Positions 47,937 through 57,473 of a stretch of DNA of 64,000 nucleotides are shown one piece after another. Positions within the stretch are counted from its first letter, which is position 1. Every line of letters starts with the position of its first letter. Below the pieces are notes generated by a model that was not told the origin of the DNA, made no database searches, and saw only the letters and a program-made list of their open reading frames with translations. The position numbers and the translations under genes were made by a program. Source of the DNA: Flavobacteriaceae bacterium (lineage in GTDB: Bacteria; Bacteroidota; Bacteroidia; Flavobacteriales; Weeksellaceae); the NCBI GenBank assembly GCA_030538275.1, contig JAUNUH010000004.1, forward strand, positions 62,001 to 126,000, given 5' to 3'.

Positions 47937-49049
47937 ATGGCCAAACGAGATTATTACGAGGTGCTGGGTGTAGAAAAGAATGCTACTGCAGCAGAAATTA
48001 AAAAAGCTTATCGACAAACCGCACTAAAATTTCACCCGGATCGGAATCCAGGAAACAAAGAAGCTGAAGAAAAATTCAAAGAAGCGGCCGAGGCGTATGA
48101 GGTACTGAGCGACGAAAATAAACGTGCACGTTACGACCAATTTGGTCATGCAGGCGTGGGCGGAGCCGGCGGATTTGGCGGTGGAGGAATGAATATGGAA
48201 GACATTTTCTCCCAGTTTGGAGACATCTTTGGTGGTGCATTTGGTGGTGGATTCGGCGGATTTGGCGGTGGACAATCTCGTCAACAACAGGGTTCTAACC
48301 TGCGAATTCGGGTAAAAATAAATTTGGAGGAAATGATTGAAGGTGTAACTAAGAAAGTAAAAGTTACCCGAATGAAATTGCATAAAGATGCCACATTCAA
48401 AACTTGTCCTACGTGTAAAGGCCGTGGGCAGCAGGTTCGTGTGGTAAATACCATGCTGGGGCAGATGCAAACTGCAACCACTTGCGCAACTTGTCATGGT
48501 TCTGGAAAAATTGCAGATCATATTCCTAATGGTGCCAATAATCAAGGTTTGATTAAAGAAGATGAAACCGTAGAAATTAAAATTCCAGCGGGTGCAAGAG
48601 AGGGAATTCAACTGCAAATGCGCGGGAAAGGTAATGAAGCCGCCTTTGGTGGACCGGCAGGAGATTTAATCGTAGTCATCGAAGAAGAAAAACATCCAGA
48701 ATTACAGCGAGATGGAAATAATTTGCACTATGACCTATCGGTGAGCCTGCCAGATGTGATTTTGGGTGCAGAAAAAGAAGTACCCACCGCAACAGGCCGT
48801 GCCAAAATCAAAATCGAACCGGGCACACAAAGCGGTAAAATTTTGAGATTAAAAAATAAAGGAATTCCAAGTCTTGAAGGTTATGGTACAGGCGATTTGT
48901 TTGTACATGTCAATGCATTTATCCCAGAAAAATTAACAAAAAAACAAAGAGAATTTTTTGAGCAAATGCGTGAAGACGATAATTTTGACCCCGTGAATCA
49001 ACATGAAAATAAATCATTTTTTGAACGTGTAAAAGATATGTTCGATTGA
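47937..49049 (+). CDS. dnaJ: Chaperone DnaJ (two zinc motifs)
   Basis: A 370-residue type I J-protein: J domain 1-70 with the HPD that activates DnaK, a Gly/Phe-rich linker (about 73-112), a central region, and C-terminal substrate-binding beta domains, followed by a dimerisation helix. Only two CxxCxGxG motifs are present (CPTCKGRG and CATCHGSG), against four in E. coli DnaJ, so one zinc site instead of two. I believe this is usual for Flavobacteriia. It forms an operon with grpE and is followed by a clear terminator. Confidence 0.95.
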   Translation: MAKRDYYEVLGVEKNATAAEIKKAYRQTALKFHPDRNPGNKEAEEKFKEAAEAYEVLSDENKRARYDQFGHAGVGGAGGFGGGGMNMEDIFSQFGDIFGGAFGGGFGGFGGGQSRQQQGSNLRIRVKINLEEMIEGVTKKVKVTRMKLHKDATFKTCPTCKGRGQQVRVVNTMLGQMQTATTCATCHGSGKIADHIPNGANNQGLIKEDETVEIKIPAGAREGIQLQMRGKGNEAAFGGPAGDLIVVIEEEKHPELQRDGNNLHYDLSVSLPDVILGAEKEVPTATGRAKIKIEPGTQSGKILRLKNKGIPSLEGYGTGDLFVHVNAFIPEKLTKKQREFFEQMREDDNFDPVNQHENKSFFERVKDMFD

Positions 49050-49072
49050 AGGGATTATAAAATGAATTAATA

Positions 49073-49101
49073 AAAGTGCGGTCTAGAACTGCACTTTTTT
49101 T
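49073..49101 (+). terminator. Terminator of grpE-dnaJ
   Basis: AAAGTGC (49073-49079) pairs with GCACTTT (49091-49097), with Ts continuing to 49102. It lies 24 bases after the dnaJ stop. Confidence 0.8.
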
Positions 49102-49180
49102 TATTTTAAATAACTATTTTTATCCCTGATTACATATGATTTTGAATAAAAATTAATACCTTTTGAGTTTTAATTTACGA

Positions 49181-50203
49181 ATGAAAATTCTAATTCTTTT
49201 TTTACTTTTTGGTTGTCTCCACGCGCAAACGCTTTATCCATTCAATATTTTTGATGAACGTGTTGAGGATTATGAAAACACGACTTTCAAAATTTGTTTT
49301 GATTCTAATGGTGATTTGAAATCATTGAATTATGTTCCCTATTTATCATCATTGGAGAGGCCAGATTTAAAATCTATTCTAGAAGAATTTTATATGAGTC
49401 CAAAATTTGAGGCTAAAAAGAGTCATTTAAACGCTTGTTATATGTCTTCTTCTATCCAAATCAATCCGAAATATGAAAATGCAAAAGCCAATAAAAAATC
49501 TTGTGAAAATATGCATGAAGGCCAATTTGTATATGGCAAGACTAATTTGAACGGAGCTTTGATTTATATTACTCATAATCAATTCTTTGAAAAATCACAA
49601 TACGGAAATTCCACGGCGCAAATTGTATGGGATGATGCGTGTAACTACAGCCTTACCAACCTTGTTATAGGTAACGAGGCCTGTGAAAATTGTAGAGTAA
49701 AAGTTGAAATTGTTGATGCAAACGAGCATACTTTTTTTCAAATTTCATCCTTTTCAAATCTTAAGCAATTTCAGGAATTACAAAAAGTAAATTCTTTGTC
49801 GCTTCAAGATTCTTCACAATTGTATTTTGCCAAAAACAAAAATCCGCAAACATCTGAGGTGGTGGATGCTTTTATAGAATTTAATTCAAAAGAAATCAAG
49901 TTTTTTAATATCGTTTTTAGCATTGGAAATGCTACAAATATTCATGGAAACACGCAATCTAATGCAGAATTTAGAATGATAAAATCTTTTCGGGAAAATA
50001 ATTCGTATTGGGTTGAAGGAAATTTTAGTATGAATGGAGTTTCGTTTCCAATTGAATTTTCAATGGATATAAACGAAACAAAAGATGAAATTAGACTGCG
50101 TTCGGAAAAAATTATTTTCGACCCAGAGCTTTGGGAATTTTTACCGGAAGATCATTATTTGGCTCATGGTGAAATGGAATTTACACTTGAATTTACCCAA
50201 TGA
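49181..50203 (+). CDS. Exported protein with YceI-like C-terminal region
   Basis: A 340-residue protein. Signal ILILFLLFGCLHAQ (possible lipobox Cys in FGC, but LHAQ allows ordinary cleavage). The first 200 residues contain several Cys (TFKICFD, NACYM, KKSCENM, CENCRV) that could form disulfides. The last 130 residues resemble a YceI lipocalin-like barrel: EIKFFNIVFSIGNATNI, YWVEGNFSMNGVSFPIEFSM (part: VEGNFSMNGVSFPIEF), EIRLRSEKIIFD. YceI proteins bind isoprenoid lipids. Frame opens at 49163, but ATG 49181 starts the signal. Function unproven. Confidence 0.7.
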   Translation: MKILILFLLFGCLHAQTLYPFNIFDERVEDYENTTFKICFDSNGDLKSLNYVPYLSSLERPDLKSILEEFYMSPKFEAKKSHLNACYMSSSIQINPKYENAKANKKSCENMHEGQFVYGKTNLNGALIYITHNQFFEKSQYGNSTAQIVWDDACNYSLTNLVIGNEACENCRVKVEIVDANEHTFFQISSFSNLKQFQELQKVNSLSLQDSSQLYFAKNKNPQTSEVVDAFIEFNSKEIKFFNIVFSIGNATNIHGNTQSNAEFRMIKSFRENNSYWVEGNFSMNGVSFPIEFSMDINETKDEIRLRSEKIIFDPELWEFLPEDHYLAHGEMEFTLEFTQ

Positions 50204-50205
50204 AA

Positions 50206-51510
50206 TTAATCTACAACTTCGCCAAACAAATCAAATTCAGAAGCGTCGTTAATTTTTACGTTTACAAATTCACCCATGGGTAAATAGATATTTTCTGCAG
50301 GTATTAGTACCTCATTATCAACATCTGGAGAATCAAATTCGGTGCGTCCTACAAAAAAATCTCCTTCTTTTCTGTCGATCAAAACTTTGAATACTTTTCC
50401 AATTTTTTGCTGATTCAACTCCCAAGACACCTGTGATTGAATTTCCATAATTTCTTCTACTCTTCTTTCTTTCACTTCTTGTGGTACATTATCTTCCAGA
50501 TGGAATGCATGTGTATTTTCTTCGTGTGAATAGGTAAAACAGCCCAATCGATCAAATCTTTGTTCTGCTACCCAGTTTTTCATTTCTTGAAAATCTTCTT
50601 CAGTTTCACCGGGATATCCACAAATCAAAGTTGTACGTATTGCCATTCCGGGCACTTTTTCTCTGAAAGATGCTAGCAGTGCGTTGGTTTTTTCTTTGGT
50701 AGTACCGCGGCGCATCGAAGTTAGAACAGATGTAGAAATATGTTGAAGTGGAATATCAATATAATTACATATTTTGGGTTCAGATTTAATCACTTCTAGT
50801 ACATCTTGCGGAAAACCAGTTGGGAAAGCGTAATGCAAACGAATCCATTCTATTCCATCAACTTTTACCAATTCTTTCAACAAATCGGCCAAAGCTCTTT
50901 TTTTGTATAAATCGAGTCCGTAATAGGTCAAATCTTGTGCAATTAGGATCAACTCTTTGGTTCCATTTTTTGCTAATTTCTTGGCCTCTTTCAACAATTC
51001 TTCTATGGGTGTAGAGCGATGATTGCCACGCATCAGTGGAATCGCACAAAAAGAACAAGGTCTGTCACAACCTTCTGCAATTTTGAGGTAGGCATAATGT
51101 CTAGGTGTGGTCAACAAACGTTCGCCAACAAGCTCATGTTTATAATCTGCACCCAGTGCTTTTAATAACATAGGAAGTTCGCGTGTACCAAAATATTGAT
51201 CGACATTGGGGATTTCTTTTTGTAATTCTGGCTTGTATCTTTCACTCAAACAACCAGTTACAAAAACTTTTTCGACTTTCCCAGCTTCTTTAGCCTCTAC
51301 AAATCGCAAAATCGTATCTATGGATTCCTGTTTGGCATTTTCTATAAATCCGCATGTATTGATTACGACAATATCTCCACTTTCTTCGTGAACCACTTCT
51401 TTACCATTGGCTATTAACTGCCCCATAATTACCTCTGAATCATAGACATTTTTGGAGCAACCAAGCGTTATCATATTGATTTTTTTCCGACCAGTGGATT
51501 TTGTGCGCAT
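50206..51510 (-). CDS. rimO: Ribosomal protein S12 methylthiotransferase RimO
   Basis: A 434-residue radical-SAM enzyme that adds a methylthio group to Asp88 (E. coli numbering) of protein S12. N-terminal UPF0004 domain with TLGCSKNVYDSE, TCGFIENA and GCLSERY gives the auxiliary cluster cysteines. The radical SAM motif is CDRPCSFCAIP. A C-terminal TRAM domain (from SWELNQQKIGK to LFGEVVD) binds the substrate. EGCDRPCSFCAIPLMRG-type sequence (part: CSFCAIPLMRG) separates RimO from MiaB. It converges with the YceI-like gene after 2 bases. Confidence 0.95.
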   Translation of the reverse strand: MRTKSTGRKKINMITLGCSKNVYDSEVIMGQLIANGKEVVHEESGDIVVINTCGFIENAKQESIDTILRFVEAKEAGKVEKVFVTGCLSERYKPELQKEIPNVDQYFGTRELPMLLKALGADYKHELVGERLLTTPRHYAYLKIAEGCDRPCSFCAIPLMRGNHRSTPIEELLKEAKKLAKNGTKELILIAQDLTYYGLDLYKKRALADLLKELVKVDGIEWIRLHYAFPTGFPQDVLEVIKSEPKICNYIDIPLQHISTSVLTSMRRGTTKEKTNALLASFREKVPGMAIRTTLICGYPGETEEDFQEMKNWVAEQRFDRLGCFTYSHEENTHAFHLEDNVPQEVKERRVEEIMEIQSQVSWELNQQKIGKVFKVLIDRKEGDFFVGRTEFDSPDVDNEVLIPAENIYLPMGEFVNVKINDASEFDLFGEVVD

Positions 51511-51603
51511 ATTGTAAATTCAAGCTGCAAAGTTACGCAATTAATAAAAATTTACATTTATAAAACCGATTGAACCTGGTTCCGAAATTTGGAGTAAAAT
51601 AAA

Positions 51604-51627
51604 AATTCCCCGAATATTCAGGGAATT
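51604..51627 (-). terminator. Terminator of the NlpC/P60 gene
   Basis: AATTCCC (51604-51610) pairs with GGGAATT (51621-51627); on the minus strand it runs into five Ts. It is 24 bases beyond the NlpC/P60 stop. Confidence 0.75.
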
Positions 51628-51651
51628 GATTTATAAAAAACACGTAACATA

Positions 51652-52293
51652 TTAATTATTTTTCACCAATTGGTCTTGATAATCGGGTCCAAAAACACGT
51701 TTGGCAAATCTGTATCTTTTGCTCCAGTAAGTCATTGATAGAGGAGAAATTGTAACGCCTGTAGAAGAGCCTGCATGAATAAACATGATATCATCTTCTG
51801 TCACCTCTACTACCATTCCTACGTGGGAAATATTGGAACGTGGTGAGTTGGAAAAAAACAACATATCCCCTGGTTCTATGTCTCGACGTTTCACCTCTTC
51901 ACCCAGAAGTGCCTGATTACGCGACACACGTGGCAATGTGATTTCATTTGATGAATAAACACTCTGCATAAACGCCGAACAGTCTATACCATTTCTAGTT
52001 GTTCCTCCATAGACATATGGCGTTCCAATATAGGTTTTGGCTTCAGAAATGAGACTGAAAATAGTTGACTTTCTTTCTTCAAATGACATAGCTTTTCCTA
52101 TTTCTCGCAAAATCATAATTTCGAGCTCACTCAAAACCTCTTCTTGCTCTTCTGGAAGATCAATTTCATTTTTAACATTTTCCGAATTGTTATGGTATGA
52201 AAATTGGTTATTATTGGTAACGAATGAAGGTCCACTTTGACCTTGTAATTTTGAAGTAAAAATTAGAATCCCGATTAGGATTAATGTTCTCAT
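51652..52293 (-). CDS. NlpC/P60 (C40) peptidoglycan endopeptidase
   Basis: A 213-residue exported cysteine peptidase that cleaves within peptidoglycan stem peptides. Signal segment LILIGILIFTSKLQGQ; a helical linker; catalytic domain from SLISEAKTYIGTPYVYGG with Cys in IDCSAFMQ, His in ISHVGMVVE and the third polar residue His in FIHAGSS. ATG 52293 is preferred to 52308 because it begins the signal. Monocistronic, with its own terminator. Confidence 0.92.
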   Translation of the reverse strand: MRTLILIGILIFTSKLQGQSGPSFVTNNNQFSYHNNSENVKNEIDLPEEQEEVLSELEIMILREIGKAMSFEERKSTIFSLISEAKTYIGTPYVYGGTTRNGIDCSAFMQSVYSSNEITLPRVSRNQALLGEEVKRRDIEPGDMLFFSNSPRSNISHVGMVVEVTEDDIMFIHAGSSTGVTISPLSMTYWSKRYRFAKRVFGPDYQDQLVKNN

Positions 52294-52428
52294 GTGTGTT
52301 GGTAGCATAGATAGAAAACTTTCTAAATCGGGATTAAAATTACTTTTTTAGTTGATTCCAACAATTGCATTTATAAGGTTTAGCAAAAATTTAACTCGTT
52401 TTAACAAAAAATTAAGATGAAAGAGGCT

Positions 52429-54357
52429 TTAAATCAATTTGTGTAATTCAAAAACCAGTATTCCACCTGCTTCCAACTCGGTAGATAACCAGTGATCTTC
52501 AAAGCTATAAAGTCTATCTGATAGATATTCTTGATAGGAGTTATTGTAGGTACCATATAATTCGAGGAAAAACTTTTCATCTTGATTTAAATTGATATTC
52601 ATCACGACCAAAATACTTTTCCATGGTTGAAATGCATCAAATCGTTCAAAGGCAATCACATTACCAAAACTATTTTCTGGATAATGTATAATCAAGGTTC
52701 TTTCATCTCCTGTAGCTATCCAAACTTTATTTTTTTGTCTTAATAAGGCTATTTTTTGAATGAATTCTACCATATTATCATTTGCTGTCCAATCCAATGC
52801 AGCTGCATTAAATAAGGGTAAATTATAATTTTTGTAAAATTCTAATTGCAAATCGTCAAAGTTTAAACCCGTATTGACAGGATGTTTTTCATTTAATTCA
52901 TAGCCTGTATGAATAAAGGGAATGCAGCTTGGCAAAAAAGCATTAAGCGTGTAATATTGTTTTTTGATTTTTGGATGGGAAATTCTGGGCGTGTTATGCG
53001 TTTCTGGAGTGCCAAAAAACGGCAAAGGCAGTTGTGCTCTTGCGGTAATCATCATATTTCTGAGCCCTACTTCATGTTCTGTAAATTTCCATTCAAATCC
53101 AAGACAAGCATTGAAACCTGTGGTTCTACTACTGTACAATATTTCGAAATTTTCTTCCCAAAAGCCAAAATCTGGATCAATATTTCTGGCTTTTTCAATA
53201 ATTTCTTTTAACAAGTCTGCGGGTAAGGCATGTCCCATGTCTAGCATGATTCCATCAATACCAAATTTTTGTTGATAATGCGGAATAATTCCAGTGAGTG
53301 CATCCCACAGGGCTTGATTTCTATTTTCTGGAAGTGCCAGTTCGGGATGGTAAAAACGTAATGTATTATATGCGGTATAATTAAAATTATCTGGAGCATC
53401 TTGCGGAATATACATCCTCAAATAAGTTACATCATCCCAAGCTGGTTGCAAATCATCTGGTGGCCAATCTGCAAATGCACCTGCAATTACCGCCTCTTCC
53501 CCACGCTCAGTTTTTGCATAGTATTTTCCATGGACTAATTCAATATTATCTTTATTAGGCGGTAGAACAAATAAATTCTGATAAGATTCATTCGGAGCGA
53601 TAAATTCTCCTTTTCCATTAAAAATATTTTTAATTTGTTTTAAATCTTCTTTCGAAAATTCTGGTGAAGTAAAATCATTTGCATTTTCTTTTTTAATCCA
53701 ATAAAACCATTCTGGAAATTGTTTAATCCAGTCACTGTCTAGTGAAGCTGTACGCAGTACAAACTCTGTAACCACCCGTATTTCTAACATGTGACAAGCT
53801 TCTGTGAGAGCCGAAAATTGTTCTTCTACCGAAAAAGGAATGGCGGTTTCGGCCAAATTTTCATCGAGTTGATAGGGATTTTTGATGGCATAAGGCGATC
53901 CTGAATCACCTCGATTGCCATCTTTTCCAATTTGGGTAATCGGCATGAGATGCAAAACGTTTATACCCAATGATTTGAGGTAGGGAAGCATGGCAATCAT
54001 CTTCAAAAATGTACCCGTTTTTTTGATTCGATGATTCGCAGAAAAATAATCTTTTAAATCTCCGTTTCCAGAATGATCAAACGCACTTGTAAATCTGGGA
54101 AAAGCATTATATACCTGTGCATGATACGACCAATCTCCACCAATGCCATGCAATTCGTTGCGGCAAAGTGAAATGGATTGTTTGTAGTTCCTTCCTTGAT
54201 CCTGAATTAATATTTCACCTATTTTCTCAAGGTAAAAATCATTAAAAGAAGTAGAAAAAATTCCATTTCCCGAGTAATTCATCCATAATTCGGGAACTTG
54301 ATAATTATTGATTTCTAAATCATTAGATTGTAAATAGTAAAATATTTTCTTAAGCAC
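52429..54357 (-). CDS. GH13-family alpha-amylase-like protein
   Basis: A 642-residue cytosolic TIM-barrel protein. Region II GIDGIMLDMGHALP carries the nucleophile Asp, FWEENFE the acid/base Glu, and region IV reads TPETHNTPRI. In classical GH13 enzymes the last catalytic Asp is in an H-D pair; here it is His-Asn, which suggests altered chemistry such as transfer to phosphate or a changed donor, in the direction of GlgE-type enzymes. An N-terminal beta domain (1-100) and a C-terminal beta domain (560-642) frame the barrel. It has no signal peptide, so acts on intracellular glycogen-like glucan. No other glycogen genes are adjacent. Confidence 0.75.
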   Translation of the reverse strand: MLKKIFYYLQSNDLEINNYQVPELWMNYSGNGIFSTSFNDFYLEKIGEILIQDQGRNYKQSISLCRNELHGIGGDWSYHAQVYNAFPRFTSAFDHSGNGDLKDYFSANHRIKKTGTFLKMIAMLPYLKSLGINVLHLMPITQIGKDGNRGDSGSPYAIKNPYQLDENLAETAIPFSVEEQFSALTEACHMLEIRVVTEFVLRTASLDSDWIKQFPEWFYWIKKENANDFTSPEFSKEDLKQIKNIFNGKGEFIAPNESYQNLFVLPPNKDNIELVHGKYYAKTERGEEAVIAGAFADWPPDDLQPAWDDVTYLRMYIPQDAPDNFNYTAYNTLRFYHPELALPENRNQALWDALTGIIPHYQQKFGIDGIMLDMGHALPADLLKEIIEKARNIDPDFGFWEENFEILYSSRTTGFNACLGFEWKFTEHEVGLRNMMITARAQLPLPFFGTPETHNTPRISHPKIKKQYYTLNAFLPSCIPFIHTGYELNEKHPVNTGLNFDDLQLEFYKNYNLPLFNAAALDWTANDNMVEFIQKIALLRQKNKVWIATGDERTLIIHYPENSFGNVIAFERFDAFQPWKSILVVMNINLNQDEKFFLELYGTYNNSYQEYLSDRLYSFEDHWLSTELEAGGILVFELHKLI

Positions 54358-54377
54358 AAGTTGTTTTTCTGAGGTTT

Positions 54378-54434
54378 ATAAAGGTATGGAATAATTTGAA
54401 ATAACTTGGCTAAATTAGAAATCCATACCTTTAT
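54378..54434 (+). promoter_or_regulatory. Terminator-like hairpin in the leader of the M28 peptidase operon
   Basis: ATAAAGGTATGGA (54378-54390) and TCCATACCTTTAT (54422-54434) form a 13-bp perfect stem with a 31-base loop followed by seven Ts. It lies between divergent gene starts, 17 bases before the M28 ATG. It could attenuate the operon or end an unseen short leader transcript. Confidence 0.5.
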
Positions 54435-54451
54435 TTTTTTAAAAAAAAGCT

Positions 54452-55723
54452 ATGCGTTATTTCATTATTTTGATTTTTTCTTTTGGGCTCATTGGCTGTT
54501 CTGGTAAAAGAAATGTCATGCAATATGCAGAAAATCAAATTACTACCCTGGCTTCAGAAGCCTTTTATGGTAGAGGCTACACAGCAAACGGCTTACAACT
54601 TGCAGAAAATTACATCGCTCTAGAATTTCAAAAATTACAATTAAAACCTGTTTATCCCTCCTATCGACAAAAGGTAAGCTATCCCGTAAATATTATAGAA
54701 AATTCTAGTTTGAAAATTAATGGTGACGAAAAATCCTTTGGATTTGAATATCTTATCTCACCACAAGCTGAAACGGAAACTTTTATTGCAGAGACCTTCA
54801 ATGTGAGTCATTTGCTTTTGGACCACAGCATTGGGGATGAAAAAGACATGTTTAAATTATTAGCGTTGAACAAAGGGAATATACCCGTATTGGACTTTCG
54901 ACATGTGAATACCGATTTGAATAAAACGCTTTATGCACTTTCTGCCTATTTAGATCAGGAAAAAACCCTTTATGATTTTCCTGCAATTATACATATCCAA
55001 GAAAAATTGCCTCATAGTATTGCAAGCGAACAGGATAATTTTTTAATAATTCAGGTCAAAGAAGATATTCCCGATGCTTCGTTGATAGAAATAAATAATC
55101 AAAGTCGATTAGAAAAAAATTTCACATCACACAATTTAGTGGGTAAGATTTCGGGAAAAAACAGTGATAATGCCATTTTTATCACAGCTCATTATGATCA
55201 TTTGGGCTTGGTGAATAATACCGTTTTTTATGGCGCCAATGATAATGCCAGCGGAATGAGCATGCTATTAAATTTGGCTAAATATTTCAAACACCATCAA
55301 CCGAATTATGACCTATATTTCTATGCTTTGACGGGTGAAGAAGCTGGATTACAAGGAGCTATTGAAGCTGTAGAAAACTTGCCTGTTTCACAAAATCAGA
55401 TCAAATTTTTGATTAATCTCGATATTGTAGGCACGGGAGAAGAAGGAATTCAAGTGGTGAATGGATCGATTTTCAATAAAGAATTTAATTTATTACAAAC
55501 CATTAATTCAGAAAAAAATCTTTTACCACAAATCAAAACACGTGGAGAGGCATGTAATTCAGACCATTGTCCCTTTTATGAAAAAGGAATTTCATGTTTT
55601 TTCATTTATACATTGGGCGGAAATTCCGCATATCATGACCCCTTGGATAAAGCAGAAACCTTATCTTTGAAAGCTTATTTTGAACTTTTTCAACTTTTAA
55701 CCGAATTCATCCAAAAATTATAA
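54452..55723 (+). CDS. M28 family zinc aminopeptidase lipoprotein
   Basis: A 423-residue lipoprotein (MRYFIILIFSFGLIGC, Cys16 lipobox). The di-zinc M28 domain starts near residue 215: His in ITAHYDHLG, bridging Asp in YGANDNASGM, Glu pair in LTGEEAGLQG, Asp in LINLDIVGTG and the last His in AYHDPLDKAE. A PA-like insert precedes it. It probably trims peptides in the periplasm, in keeping with the S46 peptidase. The amidohydrolase gene starts one base after its TAA, followed by an overlapping Rrf2 gene: a three-gene operon. Confidence 0.9.
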   Translation: MRYFIILIFSFGLIGCSGKRNVMQYAENQITTLASEAFYGRGYTANGLQLAENYIALEFQKLQLKPVYPSYRQKVSYPVNIIENSSLKINGDEKSFGFEYLISPQAETETFIAETFNVSHLLLDHSIGDEKDMFKLLALNKGNIPVLDFRHVNTDLNKTLYALSAYLDQEKTLYDFPAIIHIQEKLPHSIASEQDNFLIIQVKEDIPDASLIEINNQSRLEKNFTSHNLVGKISGKNSDNAIFITAHYDHLGLVNNTVFYGANDNASGMSMLLNLAKYFKHHQPNYDLYFYALTGEEAGLQGAIEAVENLPVSQNQIKFLINLDIVGTGEEGIQVVNGSIFNKEFNLLQTINSEKNLLPQIKTRGEACNSDHCPFYEKGISCFFIYTLGGNSAYHDPLDKAETLSLKAYFELFQLLTEFIQKL

Positions 55724-55724
55724 T

Positions 55725-57473
55725 ATGAAGATTCTTGGAAAATTGTTAATTCTTTGCCTTGTTGTTTCTTGCAGCATGACACCTCCACAAAAAAATGATA
55801 AATACCCTGACATGCATTTTGAATCGGTCATTACCAACGCTTTGGTATTGATGCCAGATATGACGACGCAAAAATCTACTATATTTTTAAGTGAAGGTAA
55901 AATTATTCATGTTGAAAAAGAAAATTATAAAAATTCTGCAATGCTAGAAGGTCTATTATCTACGAATAATTCGATTGAAGTAATTGATGCACAAGATAAT
56001 TTTGTAATGCCTGGATTGATTGATGCTCATGCTCATTTTATTGCTTTGGGGGAAAGCAAAGCCAATTTGGATTTTCTGGGTACAGAATCTTGGGATGAAA
56101 TTGTTGAAATGGTAAAAAACAAGGCGACCAAAACGCCAAAAGGTCAATGGATTGTAGGTCGTGGTTGGCATCAAGAAAAATGGAAGACATTACCTGAAAA
56201 GCTGGTTGAGGGTTTTCCTGTTCATGATGAATTGTCGCAAGTGGCCGCAGATCATCCTGTCATGTTGGGACATGCGAGCGGTCATGGACTCATTGCCAAT
56301 CAAAAAGCCATGGATTTAGCCGGCATTACGCCTCAAAGTCAGATTCCAGATGGTGGTGTAATGCTGCTGAAACCCGACGGAAAACCCAGTGGAATTTTTC
56401 AGGAAAATGCTATGCAGTTGATTTATACGGCGATAGAAAATTCCAAAAAAGATCTTTCTACAACCGAAAAAGAAAACCTATTTATGGAATATCTGCGTTT
56501 GGCAGAGGCAGAATGTTTATCACAAGGCATCACAACGGTACATGACGCTGGAATCGATTGGAATACCGCGCAAAAATTTCTGAAACTTGCAGATGACAAC
56601 GAATTAAATGTTCGGTTGTATGCGATGATGAGCGACAAAATGCTACAAAACACCGATAAAACCCAATTAAAAAATCATATAGAAAAAACCAGAAATCATC
56701 CATTTTTTACAAATACAGCAGTGAAGGCATTCGCAGATGGAGCATTAGGCTCTCGTGGTGCCTGGCTGCTAGAAGATTACAGCGATATGCCAGGCTATCG
56801 TGGCGAAAATGTTACACCCATTGAAAATTTAAAAAAATCAGCACAAATGTCTGCAGAGTTGAATTTACAACTTTGTATTCATGCGATTGGCGATCGTGGA
56901 AACCGTGAAGTTATAGATATTTTTGAAGAAATTTATCCCAACGAACTCGGCGCTAAAAGATGGCGGATTGAGCATGCACAACATTTGAATCCAAAAGATA
57001 TTGAACGAATTGCCCATCTGGAAATTCTGGCAAGTATGCAGACGGTACATTGCACTTCTGACGCGCCCTATGTGGTGAGAAGACTTGGAGAAAAACGTGC
57101 AGAGCAAGGGGCCTATGTCTGGCAAAGTTTGTTGAAAAAAAATGTACATCTAGCCAATGGAACGGATGCTCCTATAGAAAAAATCAATCCTTTTGAGAAC
57201 TTATATGCCGCGGTAACACGCAAACGAATAGATACAGGACTTGAATTTTATCCAAATCAAAAATTATCACGAAAAAAAGCACTTCAAATGTACACACAAG
57301 ACAATGCCTATGCTGCATTTCAAGAGAATTGGAAAGGAAAAATAGCAAAAGGATTTGCAGCAGACATCATCATTTTAGATAAAAATCTTCTTGAATGTAG
57401 CGATGAGGAAATTCTCGACACTAAAGTTTTATTCACACTCGTAAACGGAAAAGTAAAATACCGTTCAAAATGA
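55725..57473 (+). CDS. Amidohydrolase (YtcJ-like) lipoprotein
   Basis: A 582-residue lipoprotein (ILGKLLILCLVVSC, Cys16). Amidohydro_3 type: metal ligands in GLIDAHAHFI, the AFADGALGSRGAWL region (part: ADGALGSRGAW), LQLCIHAIGDRGNREV (His) and RIEHAQHLN (His), and Asp in NGTDAPIEKINPF. It hydrolyses an amide or related bond; the substrate is not known for most members. Start follows the M28 stop by one base; the stop overlaps the Rrf2 start by 4 bases. Confidence 0.9.
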   Translation: MKILGKLLILCLVVSCSMTPPQKNDKYPDMHFESVITNALVLMPDMTTQKSTIFLSEGKIIHVEKENYKNSAMLEGLLSTNNSIEVIDAQDNFVMPGLIDAHAHFIALGESKANLDFLGTESWDEIVEMVKNKATKTPKGQWIVGRGWHQEKWKTLPEKLVEGFPVHDELSQVAADHPVMLGHASGHGLIANQKAMDLAGITPQSQIPDGGVMLLKPDGKPSGIFQENAMQLIYTAIENSKKDLSTTEKENLFMEYLRLAEAECLSQGITTVHDAGIDWNTAQKFLKLADDNELNVRLYAMMSDKMLQNTDKTQLKNHIEKTRNHPFFTNTAVKAFADGALGSRGAWLLEDYSDMPGYRGENVTPIENLKKSAQMSAELNLQLCIHAIGDRGNREVIDIFEEIYPNELGAKRWRIEHAQHLNPKDIERIAHLEILASMQTVHCTSDAPYVVRRLGEKRAEQGAYVWQSLLKKNVHLANGTDAPIEKINPFENLYAAVTRKRIDTGLEFYPNQKLSRKKALQMYTQDNAYAAFQENWKGKIAKGFAADIIILDKNLLECSDEEILDTKVLFTLVNGKVKYRSK

